From contig CAWGEA010000001.1 of NCBI GenBank assembly GCA_963821495.1, positions 521,311-585,310 on the forward strand: a stretch of DNA of 64,000 bases, in the 5' to 3' direction. Positions within the stretch are counted from its first letter, which is position 1; every line of letters begins with the position of its first letter. Shown here piece after piece: positions 51,192-59,937 of the stretch. The stretch comes from AC-32 sp963821495 (GTDB lineage: Bacteria; Actinomycetota; Thermoleophilia; Gaiellales; Gaiellaceae). The notes under the pieces are model-generated. The model was given only the letters and a program-made list of their open reading frames with translations. It was not told the DNA's origin and did no database searches. The position numbers were made by a program, and so were the translations under genes.

Positions 51192-52037
51192 ATGCGTGTC
51201 AAGGTCTGGGGCTGCCGCGGCTCGCTGCCGACACCCGGTGCGTCGACGGTGCGCTACGGCGGGAACACGTCGTGCGTCGAGGTCTCGCTCGACGACGGCT
51301 CGCTGCTCGTGCTCGACGCGGGCACCGGGATCAGGTGCCTGGGAGACGAGCTCGCGGAGCGTGGGATCATGCAGCTGCACCTCCTGCTCACGCACCTGCA
51401 CCTCGATCACCTCGAGGGGCTCCGCTTCTTCGGCCCGCTCTGGAATCCCGCGGTGTCGATCGACATCTGGGGTCCGCCCTCGCCGACCTCGAGCCTGCGC
51501 GACCGCATCGCGCGTTCGTTCTCGCCGCCGCTGTTCCCACGCGACCTGAAGGAGGTGCCGGCGAGCGTGACCTTCCACGACGTGCCGCGCGAGCCGTGGA
51601 TGCTCGGACCGTTCTCCCTCACCGCGGCGCTCGTCGTCCATCCCGGGCCCACCGTCGGCTACCGGATCGAGGCGGGAGGCGTGACGATCGCGTACCTGCC
51701 CGACCACGAGCCGGCGCTCGCCGGCGGGGCGGACAAGTCGCTGGACTGGATCTCCGGCGGCGCCCTCGCGGACGGCGCCGACCTGCTCCTGCACGACGCT
51801 CAGTACTTCGAGGACGAGTACGAGGCGCGCATCGGCTGGGGGCACTCCAGCGTCGCCGACGCCATCGCGTATGCGGATGCCGTCGGCGCGCGCCGCCTGC
51901 TGCTCTTCCACCACGAGCCTGTGCACGCCGACGAGTCGCTCGACCGCCTCGAGGACCGCGCGCGCGAGCTCGCCGGCCGGAACGGCCGCGGGCCGACACT
52001 CGCCCGCGAGGGCATGGTCGTCGAGCTGTCGGCCTAG
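51192..52037 (+). CDS. MBL-fold metallohydrolase
   Basis: This 281-residue protein shows KVWGCRGSLPTPG with VRYGGNTSCVEV, the metal motif LLTHLHLDHLEGLRFF (THxHxDH), then VHPGPTVGYRIEAGG, YLPDHEP, LLLHDAQYFEDE and a late His in FHHEPVHADESLD. The layout is the phosphodiesterase/RNase Z-like branch often coupled to signalling domains, which fits the PAS gene just before it. Substrate unknown. Converges with the FIST gene. Confidence 0.85.
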   Translation: MRVKVWGCRGSLPTPGASTVRYGGNTSCVEVSLDDGSLLVLDAGTGIRCLGDELAERGIMQLHLLLTHLHLDHLEGLRFFGPLWNPAVSIDIWGPPSPTSSLRDRIARSFSPPLFPRDLKEVPASVTFHDVPREPWMLGPFSLTAALVVHPGPTVGYRIEAGGVTIAYLPDHEPALAGGADKSLDWISGGALADGADLLLHDAQYFEDEYEARIGWGHSSVADAIAYADAVGARRLLLFHHEPVHADESLDRLEDRARELAGRNGRGPTLAREGMVVELSA

Positions 52038-53209
52038 CTCTCGAGGAAGACGGCCAGCGTGGCGGTGAAGCCGTGCAGGAACGGCTTCCCGCCGACGGGG
52101 CCGATCTCGCCGGCGCAGAAGAAGCCCGCCACGCCGTCGCCGCCGAGCAGCTCGCCAACGGCGCGCGCGTCGTGGTCGGGCGCCGCGAAGAGACTCGTGC
52201 CCCGTCCGTTGCAGGTGAAGAGCAGCGCGCCGGCAGCGCGGTCTCCGTCGATCGCGTTGGCGAGGTTCTCGCGCAAATCCTCGTCGGCCGCCGCGGCGTC
52301 GCGCACGTGGAAGCGCAGCGTCTGCCCGACGCGCACGGGCTCTCCGATCGCAAGCGCGCCGGTGTCCTCGTCGACGCCGATCAGGCCGCGCATCAGGTAG
52401 TCGCCGCGGCGGTACTCGGCGCGGTTCTCGTCGATCACGAGCCCCGCGAGGACGCCGCCGCGCGTGGCGCTGTGCTGCTGGTCCTCGGTCAGGTTCGCGA
52501 GGTCGCCCTTCAGCCGCTCTAGCGCCGGCTCTCCGGCGAGCTCGAAGACGACGTTGCCCTCCGCGTTCGTGATCACGGAGTCGCGGCCGACCGGCTCGCA
52601 ACCCTGCGAGACGACCGTGCGCACCGGGGCTCCGCGCACCACCGCGCCGACCGCGCCCTCGTAGACGACCTCGCCGTCGACGAACAGCGCCTGGGTGTCA
52701 GGCTCGCCGCCGCCGGCCGCGAGTCCGCCGACGACCGGCGCACGGTCTTCCTCCTCGTTCAGCTTCGTGAGGAAGCCCGCGGCCGGGAAGGTGAAGGGGT
52801 CGACGAGCAGTGCGACGAGGTCCGCGCCTTCGAGGTCGGGGAAGCTGGTGACCGCGACGCCCTCGTCGGTGCCGATGGCGACGCTGTGGAACGTCTCGAT
52901 CTCCGCTCCGGGGAGCGACGCCGCCCAGACGGCCGCTGCCGGGCCGCTCTCGAGCTCGCGCTCGCCGGCGACCACGCCCTCGGCGACGCAGCCGAGCAGG
53001 TGGCGCGGCGCGAGCTCGTCCTCGACGGCCGCCAGAGCCTCCCCGCCGGCCGCGAAGTGCTCGGCCGAGAGGAAGAGGAACGCGAGGTCGACCGGGGCGG
53101 CGTCGAGCAAGCCATGTGTCTGGCGGGCGGCTTCGACGGCCGCCTCGGCCGCCACAGGCGAGACGGACAACCCCGCCCCGACCCGGCGCGTGCGCGTCAC
53201 GGGGCTCAT
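52034..53209 (-). CDS. FIST N- and C-domain sensory protein
   Basis: The 391-residue protein starts at an ATG and has a FIST_N domain (LAFLFLSAEHFAAGGEALAAVEDELAPRHLLGCVAEGVVAGEREL, about 40-90) and FIST_C (LMRGLIGVDEDTGALAIGEPVRVGQTLRFHVRDA ... GALLFTCNGRGTSLFAAPDHDARAV ... GGDGVAGFFCAGEIGPVGGKPFLHGFTATLAVF). FIST proteins are predicted small-molecule sensors. No kinase or cyclase is attached. Confidence 0.88.
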   Translation of the reverse strand: MSPVTRTRRVGAGLSVSPVAAEAAVEAARQTHGLLDAAPVDLAFLFLSAEHFAAGGEALAAVEDELAPRHLLGCVAEGVVAGERELESGPAAAVWAASLPGAEIETFHSVAIGTDEGVAVTSFPDLEGADLVALLVDPFTFPAAGFLTKLNEEEDRAPVVGGLAAGGGEPDTQALFVDGEVVYEGAVGAVVRGAPVRTVVSQGCEPVGRDSVITNAEGNVVFELAGEPALERLKGDLANLTEDQQHSATRGGVLAGLVIDENRAEYRRGDYLMRGLIGVDEDTGALAIGEPVRVGQTLRFHVRDAAAADEDLRENLANAIDGDRAAGALLFTCNGRGTSLFAAPDHDARAVGELLGGDGVAGFFCAGEIGPVGGKPFLHGFTATLAVFLES

Positions 53210-53285
53210 GGGCGGAGTGTACGCCTCGCCTGCGGCTCAGCTCTTGCAGGCGTTCTCGACGTTCGACTTCGCGCTCGGCATCTGC

Positions 53286-53705
53286 TCAGTTCTTCGAGAT
53301 CTCCCCGACGAGCTCGCCCGTCTGCTCGTCGTTCGCCTCGCGCGCCACGTCGGCCTGGGCGACGATTCCGACGAGCCGCCCGTCCTCCTCGACCACCGGC
53401 AACCGACGGATCTGGTTCGTCGCCATCAGGCGGAGCGCCTCGTCCAGGTCCTGCTGCGGGTCGATGGTGACGAGGTCGGTTGATCCGACCTCGCGCACGG
53501 TCACCGACTGCGGATCCTTCCCCACCGCGACCACGCGCGTGACGATGTCCCGGTCGGTGAGGGCTCCGACGAGGCGGTCACCCTCGACGATCGGGGCGAG
53601 CCCGACGTCTTCCTGCTTCATCATCTGCGCGGCGTACGCGACTGGCTTGTCGGCCTCGACCGAGCAGGGGTTGGCGGACATGACCTCGCTGATGCTCTTC
53701 GCCAT
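53286..53705 (-). CDS. CBS-domain pair protein
   Basis: The 139-residue protein is two CBS motifs in tandem (a Bateman module): VMSANPCSVEADKPVAYAAQMM ... GALTDRDIVTRVVA and VGSTDLVTIDPQQDLDEALRLMATNQIRRLPVVEEDGRLVGIVAQADVA. Such modules bind adenosyl nucleotides. ATG start with AAGGAGCCGC just before it. The 76-base gap to the FIST gene shows no feature. Confidence 0.88.
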   Translation of the reverse strand: MAKSISEVMSANPCSVEADKPVAYAAQMMKQEDVGLAPIVEGDRLVGALTDRDIVTRVVAVGKDPQSVTVREVGSTDLVTIDPQQDLDEALRLMATNQIRRLPVVEEDGRLVGIVAQADVAREANDEQTGELVGEISKN

Positions 53706-53782
53706 GCGGCTCCTTCCGTTTCGATTTCGAGTCAGATTCGGTTTCCCGGCGCGAGGCGGCGCGAAACGGTGAGAATGCGCCG

Positions 53783-54142
53783 GTGCGCACGGCGACGATC
53801 GAGCGGCGGATCACCCAGCTTGCGCTCTCGTTCCCCGAGGCCTACGAGGATCGGCCGTGGGGCGACTTCCCGGTCTTCAAGGTCGGCCAGAACAAGGTCT
53901 TCGGCTGGATGGTCACGCGGGACGAGTCGGTCGACGTGACCGTCAAGCTGACCGCGGAGGAGCGCGACATCGCCCACCTGCTCCCGTACGTGCGCACGGC
54001 GAGCCACGTCGGCCGCTACGGCTGGGTGACCGCGGCGGTTACGGACGAGGAGTCGCTCGACGCGGCGCTCGAGTGGCTGCGCGAGAGCTACTGGCTCAAG
54101 TGCCCGGCCGAGCTGAAGGCGGCCGTAGAGGGCGACGACTAG
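53783..54142 (+). CDS. MmcQ/YjbR family protein
   Basis: The 119-residue protein fits the YjbR/CyaY-like fold: IERRITQLALSFPEAYEDRPWGDFPVFKVGQNKVFGWM, then VDVTVKLTAEERDIAHL and SHVGRYGWVTAAVTDEESLDAALEWLRESYWL. Members are small DNA-binding-like proteins of unknown role. GTG start (M at 53783). Confidence 0.8.
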   Translation: MRTATIERRITQLALSFPEAYEDRPWGDFPVFKVGQNKVFGWMVTRDESVDVTVKLTAEERDIAHLLPYVRTASHVGRYGWVTAAVTDEESLDAALEWLRESYWLKCPAELKAAVEGDD

Positions 54143-54261
54143 TCGGCCTGCGGGTCGTCCGCGGCGTTCGTGTCGCGCTCTTCGGGGTTCGGCGCGGGCG
54201 ACTCGTCCAGCTCGTCGTTGCGGTCGTCGTCGCGAGGGTGCGAAGTATCCTGCTCTGACAT
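54139..54261 (-). CDS. Very acidic 40-residue peptide (doubtful)
   Basis: An ATG at 54261 opens SEQDTSHPRDDDRNDELDES and ends DPQAD. Its start overlaps the thrS ATG on the other strand. The composition is plausible for a disordered tail but nothing proves it is expressed. Confidence 0.3.
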   Translation of the reverse strand: MSEQDTSHPRDDDRNDELDESPAPNPEERDTNAADDPQAD

Positions 54262-56137
54262 GAAGATCGTCCTTCCCGACTCCTCGGAACTCGAACTTCC
54301 CGACGGCGCGACCGGCCTCGACGCCGCGCGCGCGATCGGCCCGAAGCTCGCCGAGCAGGCCGTCCTGGTGCGCTCGAACGGCAGCGTCCAGGACCTGCGA
54401 GCGCCGCTCGAGGACGGGCACGAGATCCAGATCCTGACCACGCGCGACACGCAGGACCCGGACGCGCTCTACGTGCTGCGTCACTCGACCGCGCATTTGC
54501 TCGCCGAGGCCGTCCGACGGCTCTATCCCGGCACGAAGATCGCGATCGGCCCGCCGATCGAGAACGGCTTCTACTACGACTTCGAGTTCCCGGAGCCGAT
54601 CGGCGAGGAGGCGCTCGAGCGGATCGAGGAGGAGATCCGCAAGGAGCTCGCCGAGGGCCGCTCCTGGAATCGCGAGGAGATCGCAGCCGAGGAGGCCAAA
54701 CGCCTCTTCGCCGAACAGGGCGAGGAGTACAAGGTCGAGCTCGTAGACACCGCGGAAGGCGAGATCACCCTCTACACGCAGGGCGAGTTCACCGACCTCT
54801 GCCGCGGCCCCCACCTGCAGGACTCGAAGCCGATCAAGGCGGTCAAGCTCACGGGCCTGGCCGGCGCGTACTGGCGCGGAGACGAGCACAACAAGCAGCT
54901 CACCCGCATCTACGGGACGGCCTTCTACGACCAGGCCGATCTCGACGCCTACCTCGGGCAGCTCGAGCAGGCGCGCGCGCGCGACCACCGCCGCCTCGGC
55001 GTCCAGCTCGACCTCTTCCACCTCTCCGACCACGCGCCCGGGATGCCGTTCTGGCACCCGAAGGGGATGGTGATCTGGAACGCGCTCGAGGACCTGCGCC
55101 GCCGCGAGAACCTCGAACGTGGCTACGTCGAGGTGAAGACGCCGCTGCTCTACGACGTCCAGACGTGGAAGACGTCGGGGCACTGGGAGAAGTTCCGCGA
55201 CGACATGTTCCTCGTGCCCTACGGCGAGCGCGAGCTCGGCCTGAAGCCGATGAACTGCCCGGGCCACATGCTCCTTTTCGGCAGCGGCCTGCGCAGCTAC
55301 CGCGACCTGCCGCTGCGCTACGCGGAGTCGTCGACGCTGCACCGCAACGAGCGCGCGGGGACGCTGCACGGCCTGCTGCGCGTCCAGCACGTCACCCAGG
55401 ACGACGCGCACATGTTCGTCACGCCCGAGCAGATCGAGGACGAGATCTTCGGGTGTCTCGACTTCGCCGCCTACCTCTACGACCTGTTCGGCATGGAGGC
55501 CCGCTTCGAGCTCTCGACGCGGCCCGACAACAAGCTCGGAACCGACGAGGAGTGGGACTTCACCGAGGACGCGCTCCGCTCGGCGCTCGAGCGCCGAGCG
55601 ATCGAGTACACGGTGAACGAGGGCGACGGAGCCTTCTACGGGCCGAAGATCGACCTGCACATGACCGACGTGCTCGGGCGCTCCTGGCAGATGGGGACGA
55701 TCCAGCTCGACTCGCAGATGCCCGCGCGCTTCGGGCTCAGCTACATGGGCGAGGACAACGCGGAGCACAGGCCGTACGTGATCCACCGTGCACTCTTCGG
55801 CTCGCTCGAGCGCTTCATCGGGATCCTGATCGAGCACTACGCCGGCGCGTTCCCGTTCTGGCTCGCGCCGGCGCAGGTCCGCGTGCTGCCGGTCGGCGAG
55901 GCGCACCGCGACGCCGCCCACGAGCTCGCCGCGAAGCTCGAGGGCCTGCGGGTCGAAGTCGACGAGCGGGACGAGACCGTCGGCAAGCGGATCCGCGATG
56001 CCGAGGTGGAGAAGATCCCGGTCACGATCGTCTTCGGCGACAAGGAGTCGGACGACGCCCTGTCCGTGCGCGAGCGCGGGGGAGAGCAGTCGACGAAGAG
56101 CCTGGCCGATCTGCGCGAATACCTTGCTACCCTGTGA
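54260..56137 (+). CDS. thrS: Threonyl-tRNA synthetase
   Basis: The 625-residue class II synthetase begins with a TGS domain (KIVLPDSSELELPDGATGLDAARAIGPKLAEQA). The editing domain follows (HSTAHLLAEAVRRLYPGTKIAIGPPIENGFYYDF, with DLCRGPHLQDS). The catalytic core has HPKGMVIWNALE, zinc Cys in MNCPGHM, the RNERAGTLHGLLRVQHVTQDDAHMF block (motif 2) and VIHRALFGSLERFIGILIEHYAG (motif 3). A C-terminal anticodon domain completes it. I use the ATG at 54260. No T-box leader is seen. Confidence 0.96.
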   Translation: MKIVLPDSSELELPDGATGLDAARAIGPKLAEQAVLVRSNGSVQDLRAPLEDGHEIQILTTRDTQDPDALYVLRHSTAHLLAEAVRRLYPGTKIAIGPPIENGFYYDFEFPEPIGEEALERIEEEIRKELAEGRSWNREEIAAEEAKRLFAEQGEEYKVELVDTAEGEITLYTQGEFTDLCRGPHLQDSKPIKAVKLTGLAGAYWRGDEHNKQLTRIYGTAFYDQADLDAYLGQLEQARARDHRRLGVQLDLFHLSDHAPGMPFWHPKGMVIWNALEDLRRRENLERGYVEVKTPLLYDVQTWKTSGHWEKFRDDMFLVPYGERELGLKPMNCPGHMLLFGSGLRSYRDLPLRYAESSTLHRNERAGTLHGLLRVQHVTQDDAHMFVTPEQIEDEIFGCLDFAAYLYDLFGMEARFELSTRPDNKLGTDEEWDFTEDALRSALERRAIEYTVNEGDGAFYGPKIDLHMTDVLGRSWQMGTIQLDSQMPARFGLSYMGEDNAEHRPYVIHRALFGSLERFIGILIEHYAGAFPFWLAPAQVRVLPVGEAHRDAAHELAAKLEGLRVEVDERDETVGKRIRDAEVEKIPVTIVFGDKESDDALSVRERGGEQSTKSLADLREYLATL

Positions 56138-56222
56138 TCCTGCACAAGCAGGGGCCCACCCTCACCTCCCGAGCCGAGCGCTTCCGGAGGTTCAACCGAG
56201 TCGGATGGACGAGGATCTAGGG

Positions 56223-56238
56223 CCGCTGCTTGCAGCGG
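56223..56238 (+). terminator. Short hairpin between thrS and infC
   Basis: CCGCTGC and GCAGCGG form a 7-bp stem with a 2-base core loop followed by TCTTGTCG. It could end thrS transcription or act in the infC leader, which in many bacteria is controlled by ribosomal protein L20. Confidence 0.35.
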
Positions 56239-56282
56239 TCTTGTCGTAGAGAAGGAGGAAACGAGAGCTTGGTGACACGCCT

Positions 56283-57041
56283 TTGAGACCACGCCGAAAC
56301 GTGGAGCCCGACCGCGCCCCGGTACCGCAGGCGCGAATCAACGAGATGATCCGCGCGCCGAAGGTGCGCCTGGTGGACGACGACGGCTCGCAGATCGGCG
56401 TCAAGGACACGAACGAGGCGCGCGAGTACGCGTGGGGGAAGAACCTCGACCTCGTCGAGGTCGCCGCGCAGGCCGATCCGCCCGTGGCGAAGGTGATGGA
56501 CTACGGGAAGTACCGCTACGAGCAGGAGCAGAAGGCCAAGCTCGCGAGGAAGCACCAGATTTCGGTCCACGTCAAGGAGATCAAGCTCAGGCCCAAGATC
56601 GGGATCCACGACTACAACACCAAGAAGGGGCATGTCGTGCGCTTCCTCAACCAGCGCGCGAAGGTCAAGGTGACGATCATGTTCCGCGGCCGGGAGCAGA
56701 GCCATCCGGAGCGCGGGCGTGATCTGCTGATGCGGCTGGCCGAGGATGTGAAGGAGATCGGGCAGATAGAGTCCCCGCCCCTCCAGGACGGCCGCAACAT
56801 GGTGATGGTTTTGGGCCCGACGAAGAACGCGGGAGTCAAGAGAGACGATGCCGAAGCAGAAGACACACAGCGCAACGAAGAAGCGGTTCAAGGTGACGGG
56901 AACGGGCGAGTCCTGCGCCGCCGCGGGATGAAGGCTCACCTGCTCGAGAAGAAGTCGGCTAAGCGCAAGCGGCGTTTCCGCAAGGACCAGGACGTGCACT
57001 CGTCCGACGTCCGCGAGGTCAAGAAGCTGCTGGGGAGGTAG
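56283..57041 (+). CDS. infC: Translation initiation factor IF-3, frame read through into rpmI
   Basis: Residues 1-185 are a normal IF-3: N domain RINEMIRAPKVRLVDDDGSQIGVKDTNEAREYAWGKNLDLVEVAAQADPPVAKVMDYGKYRYEQ and C domain KEIKLRPKIGIHDYNTKKGHVVRFLNQRAKVKVTIMFRGREQSHPERGRDLL. After GPTKNAG the frame runs on through rpmI and ends with true bL35 residues (LRRRGMKAHLLEKKSAKRKRRFRKD). That is caused by a one-base shift near 56905. With the base restored, IF-3 would stop at a TAA near 56960. TTG start; GAAGGAGG lies 25 bases upstream. Confidence 0.9.
   Translation: MRPRRNVEPDRAPVPQARINEMIRAPKVRLVDDDGSQIGVKDTNEAREYAWGKNLDLVEVAAQADPPVAKVMDYGKYRYEQEQKAKLARKHQISVHVKEIKLRPKIGIHDYNTKKGHVVRFLNQRAKVKVTIMFRGREQSHPERGRDLLMRLAEDVKEIGQIESPPLQDGRNMVMVLGPTKNAGVKRDDAEAEDTQRNEEAVQGDGNGRVLRRRGMKAHLLEKKSAKRKRRFRKDQDVHSSDVREVKKLLGR
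56848..57041 (+). pseudogene. rpmI: Ribosomal protein bL35 with a one-base frame break
   Basis: The ATG at 56848 gives MPKQKTHSATKKRFKVTGTG and then ESCAAAG-stop. From 56905 the other frame continues RVLRRRGMKAHLLEKKSAKRKRRFRKD and ends at 57041. The full length would be 64 residues, exactly right for bL35, with one base missing. bL35 is needed for growth in most bacteria, so a sequence error is likelier than a real defect. Order infC-rpmI-rplT is canonical. Confidence 0.85.
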
Positions 57042-57044
57042 GCC

Positions 57045-57404
57045 GTGCCGCGAGTCAAGCGATCCGTCCACGCGCGCAAGAAGCGCCGCAAGGTGCTCGA
57101 GCAGGCGCGCGGCTACTGGGGCCTCAAGCACTCGAGCTACCGGCGCGCGAAGGAGCAGGTCGATCATTCGCTGGTCTACGCCTACCGCGACCGCAAGAAC
57201 AAGAAGCGGACGTTCCGGCGGCTCTGGATCATGCGCATCAACGCGGCGGCGCGCCGCGAGGGGCTCTCGTACAACCAGTTCGTCTCCGGCCTGCGCAAGG
57301 CCGAGATCCCGCTCGACCGCAAGGTGCTCGCCGACCTCGCGGTGAGCGATCCGGACGCCTTCGGCAAGATTGCGGCGCAGGCCAAGGCCGCGCTCGAGGC
57401 CTGA
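57045..57404 (+). CDS. rplT: 50S ribosomal protein bL20
   Basis: The 119-residue basic protein is standard L20: PRVKRSVHARKKRRKVLEQARGYWGLKHSSYRRAKEQVDHSLVYAYRDRKNKKRTFRRLWIMRINAAARREGLSYNQFVSGLRKAEI. It binds 23S rRNA early in assembly and often represses its own operon. GTG start three bases after the rpmI stop. A 7-bp hairpin spans its stop codon (57399-57421). Confidence 0.96.
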   Translation: MPRVKRSVHARKKRRKVLEQARGYWGLKHSSYRRAKEQVDHSLVYAYRDRKNKKRTFRRLWIMRINAAARREGLSYNQFVSGLRKAEIPLDRKVLADLAVSDPDAFGKIAAQAKAALEA

Positions 57405-58424
57405 GCCGCCGGCTCTCAGGCGAGAGCCGCGCCCGCGGGCTCGTCGACAAGGGTGCGATCTTCCGCCGGCAGGCGGAGCAGTTCGACGCGCAGGGTTCGC
57501 CGGTCTACGCGCACCTGGCGCGACGCTGTGTCGCCGAGCCGCTCGTGGACGGCTCGTGGACGAGCTAGCTGGGACGTTCCCCTGCGGCTCTTCGGCGGGG
57601 TGCATTACCTCGAGCTCGCCGGGGATCGAGCCGTATGCGCTCTCCGGCGAGTGGGACGACTTCCGTGCAGCCCTGGCTGCGCGGCGCGACTTCCTCGCAC
57701 GTTTCGTACGCGAGCAGGGGGTACAACGAACGAGGTGCAGCGGTGCTACGCGCTGCTGCCGGCGTTCCTGCTGCTGGCCGGCGAGCACGGCGCCTCGGCC
57801 CTCGACCTGGTCGAGCTCGGCCCCTCGGCGGGGCTGAACCTGCTCTGGGATCGCTACGCCTACCGTTACAGGGCCGGTAGGTGGGGCAGCTCGGATCTGA
57901 CCCTGACCGGAGTCGAGTACGCACCGGTGCCGAGCGACGTCCTGGAGCGCCCTGTAGCGGTGCGGCGGCGGCTCGGCATCGATCTCGAGCCCGTCGACGT
58001 CACGACCGACCACGGCGCGCGGCTGCTGCACGCGTTCATCTGGCCCGGCCGCGTGGAGCGGGCGCAGCGGTTGAGGCAGGCGATCGCGATCCTGCGGCGC
58101 GAGCCGCCGACGCTCGTCCGGGGCGACTACGTCGAGCTGCTGCCCGCGGTGCTCGCCGACCGAGACGAGGACGCGCTGACCGTCGTCTTCCAGACCGCCT
58201 CGACGGGGTACATCGGGCCGGAGCGGCGGGCCGAGCTCCGCTCGCTGCTCGAGAACGCGGGCGGCGAGGGAGCCCTGGGCAGGGTCTCGACGCGCGCGGT
58301 CGAGGAACGGGAGGAGGACCGGGACGACAGCTACGAGCTCGAGGTTGCGCTCTGGCCCGGTGGCGAGCGGCGCTTCCTGCTGCGCTGTGACTTTCACGGC
58401 AACTGGATCCGGTGGCGCTCGTGA
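57405..58424 (+). pseudogene. DUF2332 family protein, frame broken
   Basis: Fragments in several frames build one protein: IFRRQAEQFDAQGSPVYAHLARRCVAEPLV (57450-57540), then WDVPLRLFGGVHYLELAGD, EPYALSGEWDDFRAALAARRDFLARFVREQG and finally a continuous frame from 57735 (TNEVQRCYALLPAFLLLAGEHGASALDLVELGPSAGLNLLWDRYAYRY) to the stop at 58424. This is the DUF2332 pattern, a family of unknown function with a methyltransferase-like ELGPSAGLNL loop. At least three one-base shifts lie between 57540 and 57735. The largest open frame is 57453-58424. Confidence 0.7.
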
Positions 58425-59123
58425 TCAGCTCGCGCGACAACCCGAAGCTGAAGACCGTGCGGAAGCTCGGCTCGCGGCGGCAGCGCGAGAAGCTCGGTCT
58501 CTTCGCCGCGGAGGGCGAGGATCTCGTGGCCGCGGCGCTGGATAACGGGTGGCAGCTCGACTTCGCGCTGGTCGATGCGGCGCGAGCGCCGGGGCTCCAG
58601 CTGCGGGCCGAGCAGGTCGCCTCGCACCTGCTGGCCGAGGTCTCGACGCTCGGCCACGCGCCGCGCGTGATCGGCGTTTTCCGCTCGGCGCGGCCCGGGC
58701 GCGAGTCGCGACGGCTCGGGCTCGAGTTGTGGCGCATCGGCGACCCCGGCAACGTCGGGACGCTGGCACGCGCCTGCGATGCCTTCGGCGCCTCCCTCGC
58801 ACTCTCGCCCGGCTGCGCCGACCCCTTCGGGCCGAAAGCGCTCGGCCTCGACCGGGTCGATCTTCCGCGTTCCGCTGACGGACTTCTCGGCGGAGGGCGC
58901 GGTTGCGCTCGTCGCGCACGACGCGCCGCCGCTCTCGGAGGTCAACCCGTCGCTCTCGCGCTTCGTGCTCGGCTCGGAGCGGGAGGGGCTCCCCGAGGAC
59001 GTCGTTGCGGTCTGCGCGGCAAGCGCGACGATCCCGCTCTCCGGCCACGCCGAGTCGCTGAACGTCGCGATGGCCGGCACGATCGCGCTCTACGATTGGC
59101 GGCGGACGCATGGAGCTGGCTGA
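58421..59123 (+). pseudogene. TrmH/SpoU-type RNA 2'-O-ribose methyltransferase, frame broken
   Basis: The N-terminal frame reads ISSRDNPKLKTVRKLGSRRQREKLGLFAAEGEDLV and LELWRIGDPGNVGTLARACDAFGASLALSPGCADPFGPKA. The C-terminal SPOUT motifs continue in the next frame (RSASTGSIFRVPL, then RFVLGSEREGLPEDVV and IPLSGHAESLNVAMAGTIALY). A one-base shift near 58845 separates them. The complete enzyme would methylate rRNA or tRNA ribose. Such genes commonly follow rplT near pheS in Actinobacteria. GTG start overlaps the DUF2332 stop (GTGA). Confidence 0.8.
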
Positions 59124-59721
59124 CTGGATCGAGGGCTACCGCCGCGCGTGGGAGGAGAACGACGACGAGCTGCTGCTGACGCTCTTCACCGAGGATGCGT
59201 CGTACCGCTCGTCGCCGTTTCGAGAGCCGAGCCTCGGCCACGAGGGCATCCGCGCCTACTGGCAGCGTGCGGCGGGGACGCAGCGGGGCGTCGAGGTGCG
59301 GATGGGCGCGCCGGTGGTCGACGGCAACGTCGTCGCCGTCGAGTGGTGGACGACGATGGACGACGACGAGGACGGCGCGGTCACGCTCCCCGGCTGCCTG
59401 CTGCTGCAGTTCGCGCCAGACGGGCGCTGCTTCGACCTGCGCGAGTACTGGAACGTCGAGGACGGACGGCGGCCGCCGCACGAGGGTTGGGGCAGCTGGC
59501 GTCGTGTAGGATGCCCGCGATGCCGACGATCACCGGGGTCTGGACCTCTCCGGGGCGCAACACCGGGCGCTCGGTGCCCCACGAGCGGCGCCGTGCGATC
59601 CCCGGCGAGGGCCTCGAGGGCTGTGCCCATGCGAATCCGCCCAAGCGCGAGGTGCTGTTCGTCTCGGCGGAGCACCTGGAGTCGGTCGGCGTCGAGCCGG
59701 GCGCTATCCGCGAGAACCTGA
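59110..59721 (+). CDS. SnoaL/NTF2-like protein, frame probably broken at its end
   Basis: The first 130 residues are a SnoaL-like cone fold: DWIEGYRRAWEENDDELLLTLFTEDASYRSSPFREPSLGHEGIRAYWQRAAG, VVAVEWWTTMDDDEDGAVTLPGCLLLQFAPDGRCFDLREYWNVEDGRRPPHEGWG. Beyond that the frame stays open to 59721 but is a shadow of the MOSC gene. A one-base shift near 59480 would give a stop at 59509, right before the MOSC start. Substrate unknown. The ATG overlaps the end of the methyltransferase gene. Confidence 0.7.
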   Translation: MELADWIEGYRRAWEENDDELLLTLFTEDASYRSSPFREPSLGHEGIRAYWQRAAGTQRGVEVRMGAPVVDGNVVAVEWWTTMDDDEDGAVTLPGCLLLQFAPDGRCFDLREYWNVEDGRRPPHEGWGSWRRVGCPRCRRSPGSGPLRGATPGARCPTSGAVRSPARASRAVPMRIRPSARCCSSRRSTWSRSASSRALSART

Positions 59722-59937
59722 CCATCGAGGGCACCGACGTCGAGCAGTGGCCGATCGGCCAGCGCGTCCGCGTCGGCGACGAGGCCGTCTCGAGATCACG
59801 ATGGTCTGCGACCCATGTAACCGCATGGACGAGCTGCGCGAGGGCCTGCGGGCGGAGCTCCAGGGCAAGCGCGGCATGCTGGCCCGCGTGGTCGAGCCCG
59901 GCGAGGTCGCCGTGGGCGACGGCGTCAGCTCGTCTAG
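59512..59937 (+). pseudogene. MOSC domain protein, frame broken
   Basis: From the ATG at 59512: TITGVWTSPGRNTGRSVPHERRRAIPGEGLEGCAHANPPKREVLFVSAEHLESVGVEPGAIRENLTIEG, a normal MOSC start. After VGDEAV (about 59788) the protein continues in another frame as LEITMVCDPCNRMDELREGLRAELQGKRGMLARVVEPGEVAVGDGV, including the conserved Cys. A second shift near 59925 is needed to end at the TAG at 59935. MOSC proteins handle molybdenum cofactor or pterin-bound sulfur. Confidence 0.7.

Noticed and set aside
53732..55921. A 729-residue minus-strand frame opposite thrS
   Set aside because: Mirror frame of threonyl-tRNA synthetase with no motifs.
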